DNA of 64,000 bases from DATARH01 sp035550515 (GCA_035550515.1 DASZOZ010000020.1:19120-83119); one strand, 5' to 3'; shown: positions 45,801-53,531, counted from the first letter of the stretch. Program-made: numbers and translations. Notes: generated by a model from the letters alone, not told the origin.

Positions 45801-46394
45801 CGCGCCGCCGAGCGCAACCACCTGCCGGCGCTGCTGACGCTCGGTCATGTGCGCCTGCAGCAGGGCCGGCGCGACGAGGCGATGCGCTTCTGGCGGGCCG
45901 CCGGCGAGGGCGGCTACCTCGAGGCGCAGCTCTTCCTCGCCCGGATCCACCTGCGCGGCGAGGGCATCCCGCGCAGCGACGAGATGGCCGCCGTCTGGTT
46001 CCGCCTCGCGGCGGAGCAGGGCCATCCCGGCGCGCAGGTGCAGCTCGCGGTGATGTATTGCGTCGGCCAAGGCGTGGCCGTCGACCTGACGGAAGCGACC
46101 AAGTGGTACCGCCGCGCCGCGGAGCAGGGCGACCGGCTGGCGCAATACAACCTCGCGGTGATGCTGGCCAAGGGCGAGGGCATCGAGCGCAACGACGCGG
46201 AAGCGATCGCGTGGTGCGCCAGGTCGGCCGAGAAGGGCCTGCCCGAAGCCGAGTTGATGCTGGGCGACCTGATCGCCGCCGGCCGCGGCACCGAAGCCGA
46301 TGCGGCGACGGCGCGGGCCTGGTACGAGAAGGCCGCCGCGCACGGTCTTGCCGCGGCGCGGGCGCGCCTGACGCAGATCCGCGGCCGCCCCTGA
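42876..46394 (+). CDS. Giant Sel1-repeat protein with Pro/Ser-rich linker
   Basis: 1,172 aa. Residues 1-520 are low-complexity and disordered: an 18-residue basic motif IARRIHSLDRTRP-DAVRR at 34-51 recurs at 325-342 (15 of 18 identical) with a weaker relative at 89-104; between them (140-310) is a degenerate repeat of PPSDSL-like units, and 390-520 is Pro/Ala-rich. Residues 525-1165 hold 17 Sel1 units of about 36 residues (for example LGLMYLAGTGVARDPTQAA), which stack into a superhelix for protein binding. No signal peptide, membrane helix or RTX GGxGxDxxx repeat is seen. It is the last gene of the exporter operon, by TGATG overlap. It may be the transported substrate or a cytoplasmic organiser of the exporter; neither is proven. 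Confidence 0.88.
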   Translation: MVAVDEHIAGDARHAGDEAEFPSDDPLAFAASLIARRIHSLDRTRPDAVRRSRKRSEPEPIAPPAVIAPPLPEPEPPVPIPTGPAELERRTASLRRTLPSAIRRETGARPDAPEPAIYGFDEPPPAGSALPADRPRPPDPPALAGSLPLPDPPLSSDPLPLADPPSPASSLPLSDSLPLADPPSPAGSLPPAGSLPLADPPSPSASLPSADSPPSADSLPPSDSLPPSDSLPSSESPPSSESLPPSDSLPPSHPPSSAGSLPPSGPRAPADPLPPPDSPPPSNPLPSSDPPGSADPPDWSDSLVPADPSAPPDPPPPPLRAAPVIARRIHSLDRTRPGPIRRDRGVRSVAPMPAIPAAPSPSEAPVPLPDGDMALASFPPLIYEPEFVEPQPSAAAAPAVAPLPPPAEPEPEPERPSTGAVIVQLPTPIAATIAVVPAPQVPEPPADGILAPPPAEAGIAASVSEERAALEPPPAPPPTAAAKPPAHPRPAIPPAPPPPTVAAEPPPRPRPAIPPGPPQPDRPIQEAQQAFDRQDFAEAFRLWLVAAGRGSREAQFRLGQMYVNGHGVVRNAPDAVAWYRRAAEQGHAEAQYQLSLLYQFGRADFGPMTMGEWYRVASAGDKEAADSNLDMLSPNGLTVERDEAEALRWTLAAAEQGHAAAQANAAIFYSRGGPCEVDYDAARFWYEAAARGGHAEGEFGLGVLCANGYGMAVDHAAAAAHYRKAADNNHDGAQLALGLMYLAGTGVARDPTQAAALFEKAAERGNARAGFNLGLLHWRGDGIPQNLVAAESCFRRAARGGYPHAMMTLAQMYSAGQGSTANKFEAANWFRIAAEAGIAEAQFIVGTFHARGEGVAMRLSEAARWFEAAAQQGHALAQFNIGTFYLNGSGVERDPARAVDWFTRAAEQDMTRAQVRLAQLHLSGEGVTADPAAAAAWLERAAANDDLDGMIALAQLLLRGHGVARDAARAEVLLTRAAERNHLPALLTLGHVRLQQGRRDEAMRFWRAAGEGGYLEAQLFLARIHLRGEGIPRSDEMAAVWFRLAAEQGHPGAQVQLAVMYCVGQGVAVDLTEATKWYRRAAEQGDRLAQYNLAVMLAKGEGIERNDAEAIAWCARSAEKGLPEAELMLGDLIAAGRGTEADAATARAWYEKAAAHGLAAARARLTQIRGRP
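43296..43805 (+). repeat. Degenerate 18-nt tandem repeats inside the Sel1 gene
   Basis: About 510 bp, codons 141-310, built from variants of TCGCTGCCTCCGTCCGAT and TCGCTGCCTCTGGCCGAT, encoding SLPPSD and SLPLAD type hexapeptides. Copies remain in frame and differ mainly at codon positions that swap Ser, Ala, Pro and Leu. Such arrays tend to change length by slippage. Confidence 0.85.
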
Positions 46395-46417
46395 CGCGCC
46401 GCCGTGACGCGCCGCCC

Positions 46418-46729
46418 TTACCGTCTCAGGTAGACGGTATCGCCCTCGATCCTGACTTCATAGGCCGGCACGTCGGCGGAAAGCGGGCCGTCGAGATACT
46501 TGCCGGTGCGGACATCGAACTGCGCGAAATGCAGCGGGCATTCGATGACGCAGCCGTCGAGCGTGCCGCGCGACAGCGGCGCGTTGCGGTGCCCGCAGAC
46601 ATCGCGCAGCGCGTAAAAGCCGCCCTCGACATGCGCCAGCATGATGCGCTCGCGCTCGACTGCGACAAATTTCATCTCGCCCGGCGCCAGCTCGCCGACC
46701 TGGGCGACCGCGACAAACCCTGCTTCCAT
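46418..46729 (-). CDS. Rieske-type [2Fe-2S] ferredoxin
   Basis: 103 aa from the ATG at 46729, preceded by GAGGAAGG. Single Rieske domain: cluster ligands Cys45/His47 (RDVCGHRNAPLSRG) and Cys64/His67 (IECPLHFAQFD), then FDVRTGKYLDGP. Soluble proteins of this size carry electrons to Rieske oxygenases or belong to the NirD-like group. It follows the amidohydrolase gene on the same strand, with a hairpin-rich repeat between. A partner oxygenase could be the one at 11213-12358, but they are far apart. Confidence 0.9.
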   Translation of the reverse strand: MEAGFVAVAQVGELAPGEMKFVAVERERIMLAHVEGGFYALRDVCGHRNAPLSRGTLDGCVIECPLHFAQFDVRTGKYLDGPLSADVPAYEVRIEGDTVYLRR

Positions 46730-46745
46730 GCCTTCCTCGTGAACT

Positions 46746-46820
46746 GCCCCCACCCCCGACCCTCGCCCGCTTGCGGGGGAGGGTGGTTCCTCGGCGAATG
46801 CCGAGGAACCGGGGGAGGGT
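46746..46820. repeat. Composite palindromic repeat, second copy
   Basis: Contains the same GC-rich core as the glcE-glcF element (CCCGCTTGCGGG within 46765-46780) followed by a perfect 11-bp hairpin GGTTCCTCGGC/GCCGAGGAACC with a GAAT loop (46785-46810), then GGGGGAGGGT. It fills the gap between the amidohydrolase stop and the ferredoxin start. Confidence 0.75.
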
Positions 46821-47968
46821 CAGGCGGCCAGGTCGAAGCCGAACATCTTCGCGGCGTTGGACGAGGTGATCTTCTGCAGGTCGTCGTCCGGTACGCCCTT
46901 GAACATGCGCTGGATGAATTGCTGCGAGCGCGGGAAGGTCGCCTCGGCGTGCGGGTAGTCGCTGCCCCACAGCATGTTCTCGACGCCGATATGCTCGCGC
47001 AGCGCGACGCCGAGATCGTCCTCCATGAACTCGACGAACATGTTCTGCCGCCAGTAATCGCTCGGCATGAAGCCCTGGCTCGATTTCCAGCCCTTGGTGA
47101 AGACCGGGCGCTCGACATAGGTGAAGTCCATCTGCTTCAGCCAATGCGGGATCCACGCCGCCTCATGCTCGACCGAGCCGATCTTGAGGCCGGGGAACCT
47201 GTCGAACACGCCGGAGAACAGCATCGAGCCGAGCGAATAGCGCACCCAGTAATCGGTTGTCGACCGGCCGGCGCCGGTCAGCTCGGTCACGTCCATCGTG
47301 AACTCGTTGGCCGGGACGCCGTTGCGCGGCGTGCCGATATGCATCAGCAGCGGGTGGCTGAGCTCCTGCGCGGTGGCCCAGAAGCGATCGTAGATCGGGC
47401 TCGAATAGGGCTTGTCGGCCTGCGGCGCGACCGGGATGAACGAGCCGACGAGACCCATCTTGGCGACCCGCTCGAGCTCAGCGGCGCCGGCATCCGGGTC
47501 GTCGAGGTTGAGCATCGCGATGCCCTTCAGGCGGGCCGGGTTCGCCTTGCAGAAATCGGCGATCCAGTCGTTGTAGACGCGGCAGATCTCGCTCAACAGC
47601 TCGCTGTCCGGCACGCGGTACCAGAACAGGCCCTGGCTCGGCTGCAGCACCGAACCCCAGATGCCGTCCTCCTCGTTCTCGGCGAGCATCGCGTCGGCGG
47701 TGTAGGCGCCCTTGCGGACATCCTCCCAGACGCCGAGGAAATCGATCTGCGACGGGTCCTCGAAGCGCTGCCCGGCCTGCATCACCGCGCCGAGCGTGCC
47801 GACCTGCTGCCCTTCCAGCATCCAGGCGTCGTATTCGCGGCCGGCAGGGGTCTTGCGGCGCTCCATATGCGGCGCGCGCTGACGCAATTTCGGGCTGAAA
47901 CGCCCGGTGTACATGTCCGGCGGCTCGACGATATGGGAGTCCGCCGAAATCAGTTTCCACGACGCCAT
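46820..47968 (-). CDS. Amidohydrolase-2 (ACMSD-like) metal-dependent hydrolase
   Basis: 382 aa; ATG at 47968 with GGAGGGAGAGC upstream. Barrel-type metal enzyme: N-terminal SADSHIVEPPDMY in place of the HxH motif, a middle His in LLMHIGTPRNG, SVEHEAAWIPHWLKQMD with further ligand His, and the C-terminal Asp in NMLWGSDYPHAEATFP. The group includes ACMSD and gamma-resorcylate decarboxylases and many catabolic hydrolases or decarboxylases whose substrate is untested. It is upstream of the ferredoxin and downstream of an orphan binding protein on the same strand, which suggests a small degradation pathway. Confidence 0.87.
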   Translation of the reverse strand: MASWKLISADSHIVEPPDMYTGRFSPKLRQRAPHMERRKTPAGREYDAWMLEGQQVGTLGAVMQAGQRFEDPSQIDFLGVWEDVRKGAYTADAMLAENEEDGIWGSVLQPSQGLFWYRVPDSELLSEICRVYNDWIADFCKANPARLKGIAMLNLDDPDAGAAELERVAKMGLVGSFIPVAPQADKPYSSPIYDRFWATAQELSHPLLMHIGTPRNGVPANEFTMDVTELTGAGRSTTDYWVRYSLGSMLFSGVFDRFPGLKIGSVEHEAAWIPHWLKQMDFTYVERPVFTKGWKSSQGFMPSDYWRQNMFVEFMEDDLGVALREHIGVENMLWGSDYPHAEATFPRSQQFIQRMFKGVPDDDLQKITSSNAAKMFGFDLAA

Positions 47969-48070
47969 GCTCTCCCTCCTCTGTGCCGGACAGTGCCGGG
48001 GATGAACAATCCGACCGCGCCGCGCCGGTGTGGGATTCTTTTTGTCGCGATGCGCCGCGTGCGAACGAAG

Positions 48071-48102
48071 CCTCGGGTGCGACGGTAAGGCGCACCCCGA
48101 GG
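48071..48102 (-). terminator. Hairpin after the binding-protein gene
   Basis: CCTCGGGTGCG (48071-48081) pairs with CGCACCCCGAGG (48091-48102) with one bulged base. It lies about 25 bp after the stop of the substrate-binding protein gene. There is no clear T-tract on the minus strand, so it may act as a barrier to RNA decay or a weak terminator. Confidence 0.4.
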
Positions 48103-48127
48103 CCCGTCAAGAAGTCGTAGCGCTGGC

Positions 48128-49390
48128 TTACTTCGCGGCGCTGCCGTCGTAGGGGGCGACGACCGTGCCGGTCTTGTACTCGGACGGTTCGAGGATCACC
48201 TCGTTTTTCGCGTCCTTGAAGTCGTCGAGGGTATTGCCCTTGACCCCCTGCCACTGCACTTCGAGCACGCGCGACTTCGCCCACTCGCCGTCCTTGCCGA
48301 AGGCGATGTCGCCGACGATCGTCTTGAACGTGTTGCTGTGCATGTAAGTCGAAATTTTGTTCTGATCGACGCTCTTCGTGCCCTCGACCGCATCACCGAG
48401 AATTTGCAGGTAAGCGTAGCCGAAGGGCGCTAGGTACCAGCCCAGCGGGTCGATACCCTCGGCACCGGCCTTGGCCTGGTACTGCTTCAGGAAGTCGACG
48501 ATGCCGGGAAACTGCATCGTCGGCGCGGGGATCCACCAGTCGTAGTCGATGACGCCGTTCAGCTTTGCGCCGAACTGCAGCTTGATCGGCGTGAATTGCA
48601 GCCCGACCATGCCGCCGCCGAAGTACCGGGTCTTGAGGCCGGTCTCGGTCGCCGCGCGCAGCATGCCGACCGAGCCCGGCGGGTACGAGGCGACAAAGAC
48701 CATATCGGGGTTGGCCGCCTGGATCGCGTGGACGATCGGCGTGAAGTCCGGCGTGCCGGGCGGGTAGGTCTTGTCGTAAACGATCTGCAGTCCGTTCTCC
48801 TTGGCGATGTCGTGGATCGCACCGGAGGCGTTCTTGGGGAACTGCGAGTCCTCGGCCAGCAGGGCCAGGGTCTTGGGCTTCGGGTTCCCCGCCATCGCGA
48901 CCTTGAAAAACGGGTCGGAGAAATTCCGCGCCGCGTCCTGGCCGCTCGGCAGCATCGAGAAGTACTTGTCGTAGTGGAATTCCTCGTTCACCGCGAGACC
49001 GAACAGGCCGAAGAACATCATGTTGTGCTGGATCGCGATCGGCATTGCCGGGGCGATCTGGGCGGTGCCGTAGCCCGAGACGATGAAATCGACCTTGTCG
49101 ACGTCGATCAGCTTGGTATAGAGCGCCGGGACGGTCGCCGGGTTCGACTGGTCGTCGTAATAGATCAGCTTGACCGGCCGGCCGAGCAGCCCGCCCTTGG
49201 CGTTGACGTCGTTCTCCCACATCTGCATCGCCAGCAGGGCCTGCTTGCCGCCGCCGGCCAGCCCGCCGGTCAACGCCATGCCGAAGCCGATCTTGATCGG
49301 CTGCTTGTCCTGCGCCTGCGCGCCGCCGGCCATCGCCAACAGGCCCACCAGCGCCAAAGCCAGACGCCACCGCGGCTGCTTCCGGGTCAT
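48128..49390 (-). CDS. Branched-chain amino acid-type ABC substrate-binding protein
   Basis: 420 aa. The ATG at 49390 has a strong GGGGGAGGAAG site. Signal peptide KQPRWRLALALVGLLAMAGG with cleavage after AQA. Periplasmic binding protein type I fold of the LivJ/LivK group: IKIGFGMALTGGLAGGG, MQMWENDVNAKGGLLGRPVK and PGSVGMLRAATETGLKTRY. These proteins bind amino acids, aromatic acids or amides. No permease or ATPase gene is nearby, so it is an orphan that must use a distant transporter or serve as a sensor. Lies upstream of the amidohydrolase. Confidence 0.9.
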   Translation of the reverse strand: MTRKQPRWRLALALVGLLAMAGGAQAQDKQPIKIGFGMALTGGLAGGGKQALLAMQMWENDVNAKGGLLGRPVKLIYYDDQSNPATVPALYTKLIDVDKVDFIVSGYGTAQIAPAMPIAIQHNMMFFGLFGLAVNEEFHYDKYFSMLPSGQDAARNFSDPFFKVAMAGNPKPKTLALLAEDSQFPKNASGAIHDIAKENGLQIVYDKTYPPGTPDFTPIVHAIQAANPDMVFVASYPPGSVGMLRAATETGLKTRYFGGGMVGLQFTPIKLQFGAKLNGVIDYDWWIPAPTMQFPGIVDFLKQYQAKAGAEGIDPLGWYLAPFGYAYLQILGDAVEGTKSVDQNKISTYMHSNTFKTIVGDIAFGKDGEWAKSRVLEVQWQGVKGNTLDDFKDAKNEVILEPSEYKTGTVVAPYDGSAAK

Positions 49391-49474
49391 CTTCCTCCCC
49401 CTTCGTATGATTTTGTGAATGTTGCCGCATCCTGGCACGCCGTTTCCGCAAATGCCAGGGCAGGTATCCGCAAC

Positions 49475-50614
49475 TTATTGGCGCAGCAGGTGGCGGGCGA
49501 TGATGACGCGCATGATCTCGTTGGTGCCTTCGAGGATCTGATGCACCCGCAGGTCGCGCAGATGGCGCTCGACCGGGAAGTCCCTGAGATAGCCGTAGCC
49601 GCCATGCAGCTGCAGCGCCTCGTTGACCACGTGAAACCCGGCATCGGTGGCGATGCGCTTGGCCATCGCGCAGTGCAGCGTCGCCTGCGGGGCGCCTTTG
49701 TCGAGGCTGGTCGCCGCCCGCCACAGCAGGAGCCGCGCCGCCTCCAGCTCGCTCGCCATGTCGGCGAGCTTGAATTGCAGCGCCTGGAAATCGGCGAGGC
49801 GCTGGCCGAACTGGCGCCGTTCCAGCATATAGCCGCGCGCCGCCTCGAACGCCGCCCGCGCACCGCCGAGCGAGCAGGCGCCGATATTGAGCCGCCCGCC
49901 ATCGAGCCCCATCATCGCGATGGAGAACCCTTCGCCCTCCCGGCCGAGCCGGTTGGCGACGGGAACGCGGCAATCGTCAAAAATGACCGCGCGGGTCGGC
50001 TGCGAATGCCAGCCGAGCTTTTCCTCCTTCTTGCCGAATGACAGGCCCTGCGCGCCGTTCTCGATCACCAGGCACGAGATGCCCTTGGGGCCGCTCTCGC
50101 CGGTGCGCACCATCGCGACGTAGAGGTCGCTCGATCCGCCGCCCGAGATGAACGCCTTCGACCCGTTGAGCACATAGTCGTCGCCGTCGCGCCGCGCGCC
50201 GGTCTGCAGCGAAGCCGCGTCGGAGCCGCTGCCCGGCTCGGTCAGGCAATAGCTGGCGAAATGCTCCATCGACATCAGCTTTGGCAGGAACCGCGCGCGC
50301 TGCTCGCGGCTGCCGAAGCGGTCGATCATCCACGCCGCCATGTTGTGGATCGACAGATACGCCGCGGTCGAGGCGCAGGCCGTCGCCAGTTCCTCGAAGA
50401 TCAGCGCCGCGTCGAGCCGGGTCAGGGCGCTGCCGCCAAACTCGTCGCCGACATAGATCCCGGCGAAACCGAGCGCCGCGGCGGCGCGCAACGCCTCGAC
50501 CGGAAACTCTTCGCGCGCATCCCAGCCGGGCGCGTGCGGCAGCCATTCGCTGCGCGCAAATTCGCGGGCGGTCTCCTGGAAGGCGCACTGCTCGTCGGAG
50601 AGATCGAAATCCAT
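49475..50614 (-). CDS. Acyl-CoA dehydrogenase, isobutyryl-CoA type
   Basis: 379 aa, the usual acyl-CoA dehydrogenase length. FAD motif SYCLTEPGSGSDAASLQT, substrate loop, ERRQFGQRLADFQALQFKL, QLHGGYGYLRDFPVERHLRD and the catalytic Glu region LEGTNEIMRVIIARHLL. The short N-terminus and the STAAYLSIHNMAAWMID stretch recall the ACAD8/isobutyryl-CoA dehydrogenase group of valine degradation; a short-branched-chain specificity is thus likely but not certain. It follows rmuC on the same strand after a 62-bp gap with tandem 14-bp repeats. No mmsA or mmsB homologue is seen. Confidence 0.87.
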   Translation of the reverse strand: MDFDLSDEQCAFQETAREFARSEWLPHAPGWDAREEFPVEALRAAAALGFAGIYVGDEFGGSALTRLDAALIFEELATACASTAAYLSIHNMAAWMIDRFGSREQRARFLPKLMSMEHFASYCLTEPGSGSDAASLQTGARRDGDDYVLNGSKAFISGGGSSDLYVAMVRTGESGPKGISCLVIENGAQGLSFGKKEEKLGWHSQPTRAVIFDDCRVPVANRLGREGEGFSIAMMGLDGGRLNIGACSLGGARAAFEAARGYMLERRQFGQRLADFQALQFKLADMASELEAARLLLWRAATSLDKGAPQATLHCAMAKRIATDAGFHVVNEALQLHGGYGYLRDFPVERHLRDLRVHQILEGTNEIMRVIIARHLLRQ

Positions 50615-50632
50615 CCAGGCAATCTATGGAGT

Positions 50633-50674
50633 CGATTGCCCGGCATCAATTGCCCGCCATCAATCACCCGGCGG
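50633..50674. repeat. Three tandem 14-bp units
   Basis: TCGATTGCCCGGCA, TCAATTGCCCGCCA and TCAATCACCCGGCG follow each other without a gap between rmuC and the acyl-CoA dehydrogenase gene. They could be phased protein-binding sites or a simple slippage product. Confidence 0.6.
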
Positions 50675-50676
50675 CC

Positions 50677-52059
50677 TCACTGCGCGGCGAGCGGCTCGTC
50701 CAACTCGTCGTCGATCAGCAGCACCTCGTCCCCGGCATCGTCGAGCACCGCGGCGGCGTCCGCCTCGGGCAGCACCTCGACCGCGCGCAACCGGCGCTCC
50801 ATGGCCCGGCGGCGGCGGCCGACCTCGTCGTCGATGACCTTCTGCGCCTCGTCGAGCTTGCGGCTGACTTTGTCGATCACGCCGCCGAATTTGGAGAATT
50901 CGTGCTTGACCGCCCCCAGCACCTTCCACACCTCGGCGGAGCGCTTCTGGATCGCCAGCGAACGGAACCCCATCCGCATCGACGTCAGCAAGGTGAAGAG
51001 CGTGGTCGGCCCGGCCACCATGATGTGCCACTCGCGCTGCAGCCCGTCGACCAGCCCCGGACGGCGGACGACTTCGGCAAAGAGCCCTTCGGTCGGCAGA
51101 TACATGACGGCGAAGTCGGTGCTGTCCGGCGGGTTGATGTATTTGGTCGAGATGTCGCGCGCGGCCTCGCGGACGCGGATTTCCACCGCGCGCGCCGCCC
51201 GGTCGGCTTCCTCCTGGTCACCGCGTTCGGCGGCAAGACACAGCCGTTCGTAGTCGGCGGTGGGAAACTTGACGTCGATCGGCAGCCAGACCGGCGCCAT
51301 TTCGTCGCCGGGCAGGCGAATGGCAAACTCGACGCGCTCGTTGCTGCCGGTGCGGATCTCGACGTTCCGGCCGTACTGGTCCGGCGCCAGGACCTCGCAC
51401 AGCATGGTTTCGAGGCCGATCTCCGTCCAGGTCCCGCGCGACTTGATGTTGGTCAGGACGCGTTTGAGGTCGCCGACCCCGACCGCCAGCGACTGCATCT
51501 CGCCGACCGATTTGTAGACCTGCTCCAGGGAATCGCTGACCTGCCGGAAGCTGGCGCCGAGCCGCTGTTCGAGCGTTGCCTGAAGCTTCTCGTCGACCGT
51601 CAGCCGCATCTGTTCGAGCTTGGCCTCGTTGCTCGTGCGGATCTCGCCGAGCTTGGCCTCGACGCCGCGGCGGAGCTGTTCCTGTCCTTCCCCGAGCCGC
51701 TGAGACACGCCGTCGAGCCCGTGGCGCACCGTTTCGGAGAGCTGGTTCAGGGCGTTCTGGACATGCACCAGCCCGTCGGCCTGCAGCCGCGCCCCTTCCT
51801 GCATTTTTTCGAACGCGGTCGTCAGGCCGCCGGTGACACCCGCCGATACCGCCGCCCGGAGCGCCCGGTCCATTTCGGTAAAGGAGCGCCGCAATTCCTC
51901 GTTATGGCGCTCCATGGCGTCGAATCGGCTGCGCCAGACGAGATCGGCGCCGTCCCTCGCCGCCCGTTGGCCTTTGCCGATCCATAGCAGGCAGACAATC
52001 AAGCCGCCGTTGGCGATCGCTACCAAGACGCTGAGATAAATGCCTATTTCGGCAGACAT
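50677..52059 (-). CDS. rmuC: DNA recombination protein RmuC
   Basis: 460 aa from the ATG at 52059 (a GTG directly upstream is possible), with GGAGGGGG ahead. N-terminal membrane anchor (residues 5-28, IYLSVLVAIANGGLIVCLLW), a long coiled coil (about 35-190), then the RmuC nuclease-like core: SRGTWTEIGLETMLCEVL, LPIDVKFPTADYERL, YLPTEGLFAEVVRRPGL and MRMGFRSLAIQKRS. RmuC limits inversions between short inverted repeats and resembles a restriction-like nuclease. The last 30 residues are acidic and not conserved. Confidence 0.93.
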   Translation of the reverse strand: MSAEIGIYLSVLVAIANGGLIVCLLWIGKGQRAARDGADLVWRSRFDAMERHNEELRRSFTEMDRALRAAVSAGVTGGLTTAFEKMQEGARLQADGLVHVQNALNQLSETVRHGLDGVSQRLGEGQEQLRRGVEAKLGEIRTSNEAKLEQMRLTVDEKLQATLEQRLGASFRQVSDSLEQVYKSVGEMQSLAVGVGDLKRVLTNIKSRGTWTEIGLETMLCEVLAPDQYGRNVEIRTGSNERVEFAIRLPGDEMAPVWLPIDVKFPTADYERLCLAAERGDQEEADRAARAVEIRVREAARDISTKYINPPDSTDFAVMYLPTEGLFAEVVRRPGLVDGLQREWHIMVAGPTTLFTLLTSMRMGFRSLAIQKRSAEVWKVLGAVKHEFSKFGGVIDKVSRKLDEAQKVIDDEVGRRRRAMERRLRAVEVLPEADAAAVLDDAGDEVLLIDDELDEPLAAQ

Positions 52060-52255
52060 CACATCCCCCTCCGAGGCGTCGACGCTCGCCCGGCCGCGCT
52101 GAATGTTCTTGTTATGTTCATAATAGACCAGGGCGGTCGACGCGTGAAGAGGAGTCTATCACGCCTGCGCCAGGCGCTCCGGCCGCGGCGGTTTCACCAG
52201 TCCTTAACCGCGGCCGCGCACACTGCTCCCGATACGGTACGGGTCGGTCGCGAGC

Positions 52256-52423
52256 ATGAGCGAGACAACTCTCTTTCTGGTTACCGGCTGCCTGCTGTTG
52301 GCGGCGGTTCTGATCCCGGTGCCGCCGCGCGGCCGCACCGTCCTCTGGGTCGTCATGCTGGGGCTGATCGTGATGCTCTGGGCGGGCGCCAGCCTTGGCG
52401 ATCTCAGCCCGCCGCGGCCCTAG
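52256..52423 (+). CDS. Possible 55-residue double-helix membrane protein
   Basis: MSETTLFLVTGCLLLAAVLI, then a short PRGR turn, a second hydrophobic stretch TVLWVVMLGLIVMLWAG and a short tail LSPPRP. Two helices with a basic turn are typical of small bacterial membrane proteins. The start lacks a strong ribosome-binding site and there is no recognised family. The stop overlaps the stop of the persulfide dioxygenase gene, with the two TAGs sharing two bases of a palindromic CCTAGG. Divergent from rmuC. Confidence 0.45.
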   Translation: MSETTLFLVTGCLLLAAVLIPVPPRGRTVLWVVMLGLIVMLWAGASLGDLSPPRP

Positions 52424-53496
52424 GCGCTGCCGCCCTCCACCGGATAGCCCTCAGCGCGCCAGCGCAGCATGCCGCCGTTGAGGTTCGCAACCTCGGCGAA
52501 CCCGGCCTGCTGCAGGATCGCGGTGGCCTGCGCCGATCGGCTGCCGGCGCGGCACACCGCGACGACCGGCTGGTCGCGGCGCAATTCGTCGAGCCGTCCC
52601 CCAAGCTCGCCCAGCGGGATCAGCACCGCCCCATCGATGTGACCGAGCGGCCCGGTGAACTCCTCCACCTCGCGCACATCGAGGATCTGCACGGCGCCCG
52701 GCACTTCCTCGAGGCCGTGCGGGTCGATCTCCCACACCCCGGCGAAACTGTAGCGCAGATGCGCCCAGTTCGGGTCGGCGCCGGGATCGGCGGCCTCCCC
52801 CTGCGGCCGGCCGCAGCGCAGGTTCGCCGGCACCGCGACATCGAGGAGCTTGGGATGCGCCAGCCGCAGGTTCGCCATGTAGCCGGTAAAATCGCCGATG
52901 CCGATATCGCCGCCGAGCCGCGGGTTGTAGCGCCGTTCCTCCGCGACGCTGGTCGCGGTCAGGCCGCGATAGTCGTGCGCCGGATAGAGCAGGCATTCCG
53001 CCGGCAACGAGAAGATCTGTTCGCGCACCGAGCGGTACATGGCGGCGGCGTCGCCTTCCTGAAAATCGGTGCGGCCGCTGCCGCGGATCAGCAGGCAGTC
53101 GCCGGTGAACGCCATCGTGCCGTCGTCGAGCACATAGGTGACGCAGCCGCTGGTATGGCCCGGCGTCGCCCGCACCAAGAGGCGCCGGCCGCCGAAGCCG
53201 ATCACATCGTCCTGCACCAGATAGCGGTCGGCGCCCTCGGCGCCGCTCGCCTTCGCCACCACGATCTTGCTGCCGCAGCGGCGCTTGAGCAGGGACGCGC
53301 CGGTGACATGGTCGGCATGGACATGGGTTTCGAGCGTTGCGGCAAGGGTGAGGCCGAGCTCGTCGATCAGCGCCGCATCGCGCCGGACCTGCTCGAACAC
53401 CGGATCGATCAGCACGGCCGTCCGGCTCCGGCCGTCGCCGAGCAGGTAGGTGTAGGTCGACGATTGCGGGTCGAACAGCTGGCGGAAGATCAGCAT
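52420..53496 (-). CDS. Persulfide dioxygenase-rhodanese fusion protein
   Basis: 358 aa. Residues 1-235 are an ETHE1-like metallo-beta-lactamase dioxygenase: THVHADHVTG (His58, His60, Asp62, His63), ATPGHTSGCVTYVL, FTGDCLLIRGSGRTDFQEGD and LYPAHDYRGL. Residues 255-355 are a rhodanese domain with the active-site Cys315 in AVCRAGSRSAQ. The dioxygenase oxidises glutathione persulfide to sulfite with O2; the rhodanese makes or uses persulfide or forms thiosulfate. Single-chain fusions of this kind are known from sulfide detoxification. No sulfide:quinone reductase is near. A palindrome lies upstream at 53532-53560. Confidence 0.92.
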   Translation of the reverse strand: MLIFRQLFDPQSSTYTYLLGDGRSRTAVLIDPVFEQVRRDAALIDELGLTLAATLETHVHADHVTGASLLKRRCGSKIVVAKASGAEGADRYLVQDDVIGFGGRRLLVRATPGHTSGCVTYVLDDGTMAFTGDCLLIRGSGRTDFQEGDAAAMYRSVREQIFSLPAECLLYPAHDYRGLTATSVAEERRYNPRLGGDIGIGDFTGYMANLRLAHPKLLDVAVPANLRCGRPQGEAADPGADPNWAHLRYSFAGVWEIDPHGLEEVPGAVQILDVREVEEFTGPLGHIDGAVLIPLGELGGRLDELRRDQPVVAVCRAGSRSAQATAILQQAGFAEVANLNGGMLRWRAEGYPVEGGSA

Positions 53497-53531
53497 GAGC
53501 GCGCCCCTTGCGCTGGTCGGATCAATACCCC

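Noticed and set aside
44499..46343. 614-codon open frame on the minus strand
   Set aside because: Mirror image of the Sel1 repeats; its apparent periodicity is that of the real repeats in the other frame.
42876..46394. RTX-type substrate for the exporter
   Set aside because: No GGxGxDxxx nonapeptides were found; the C-terminal half is clearly Sel1 repeats.
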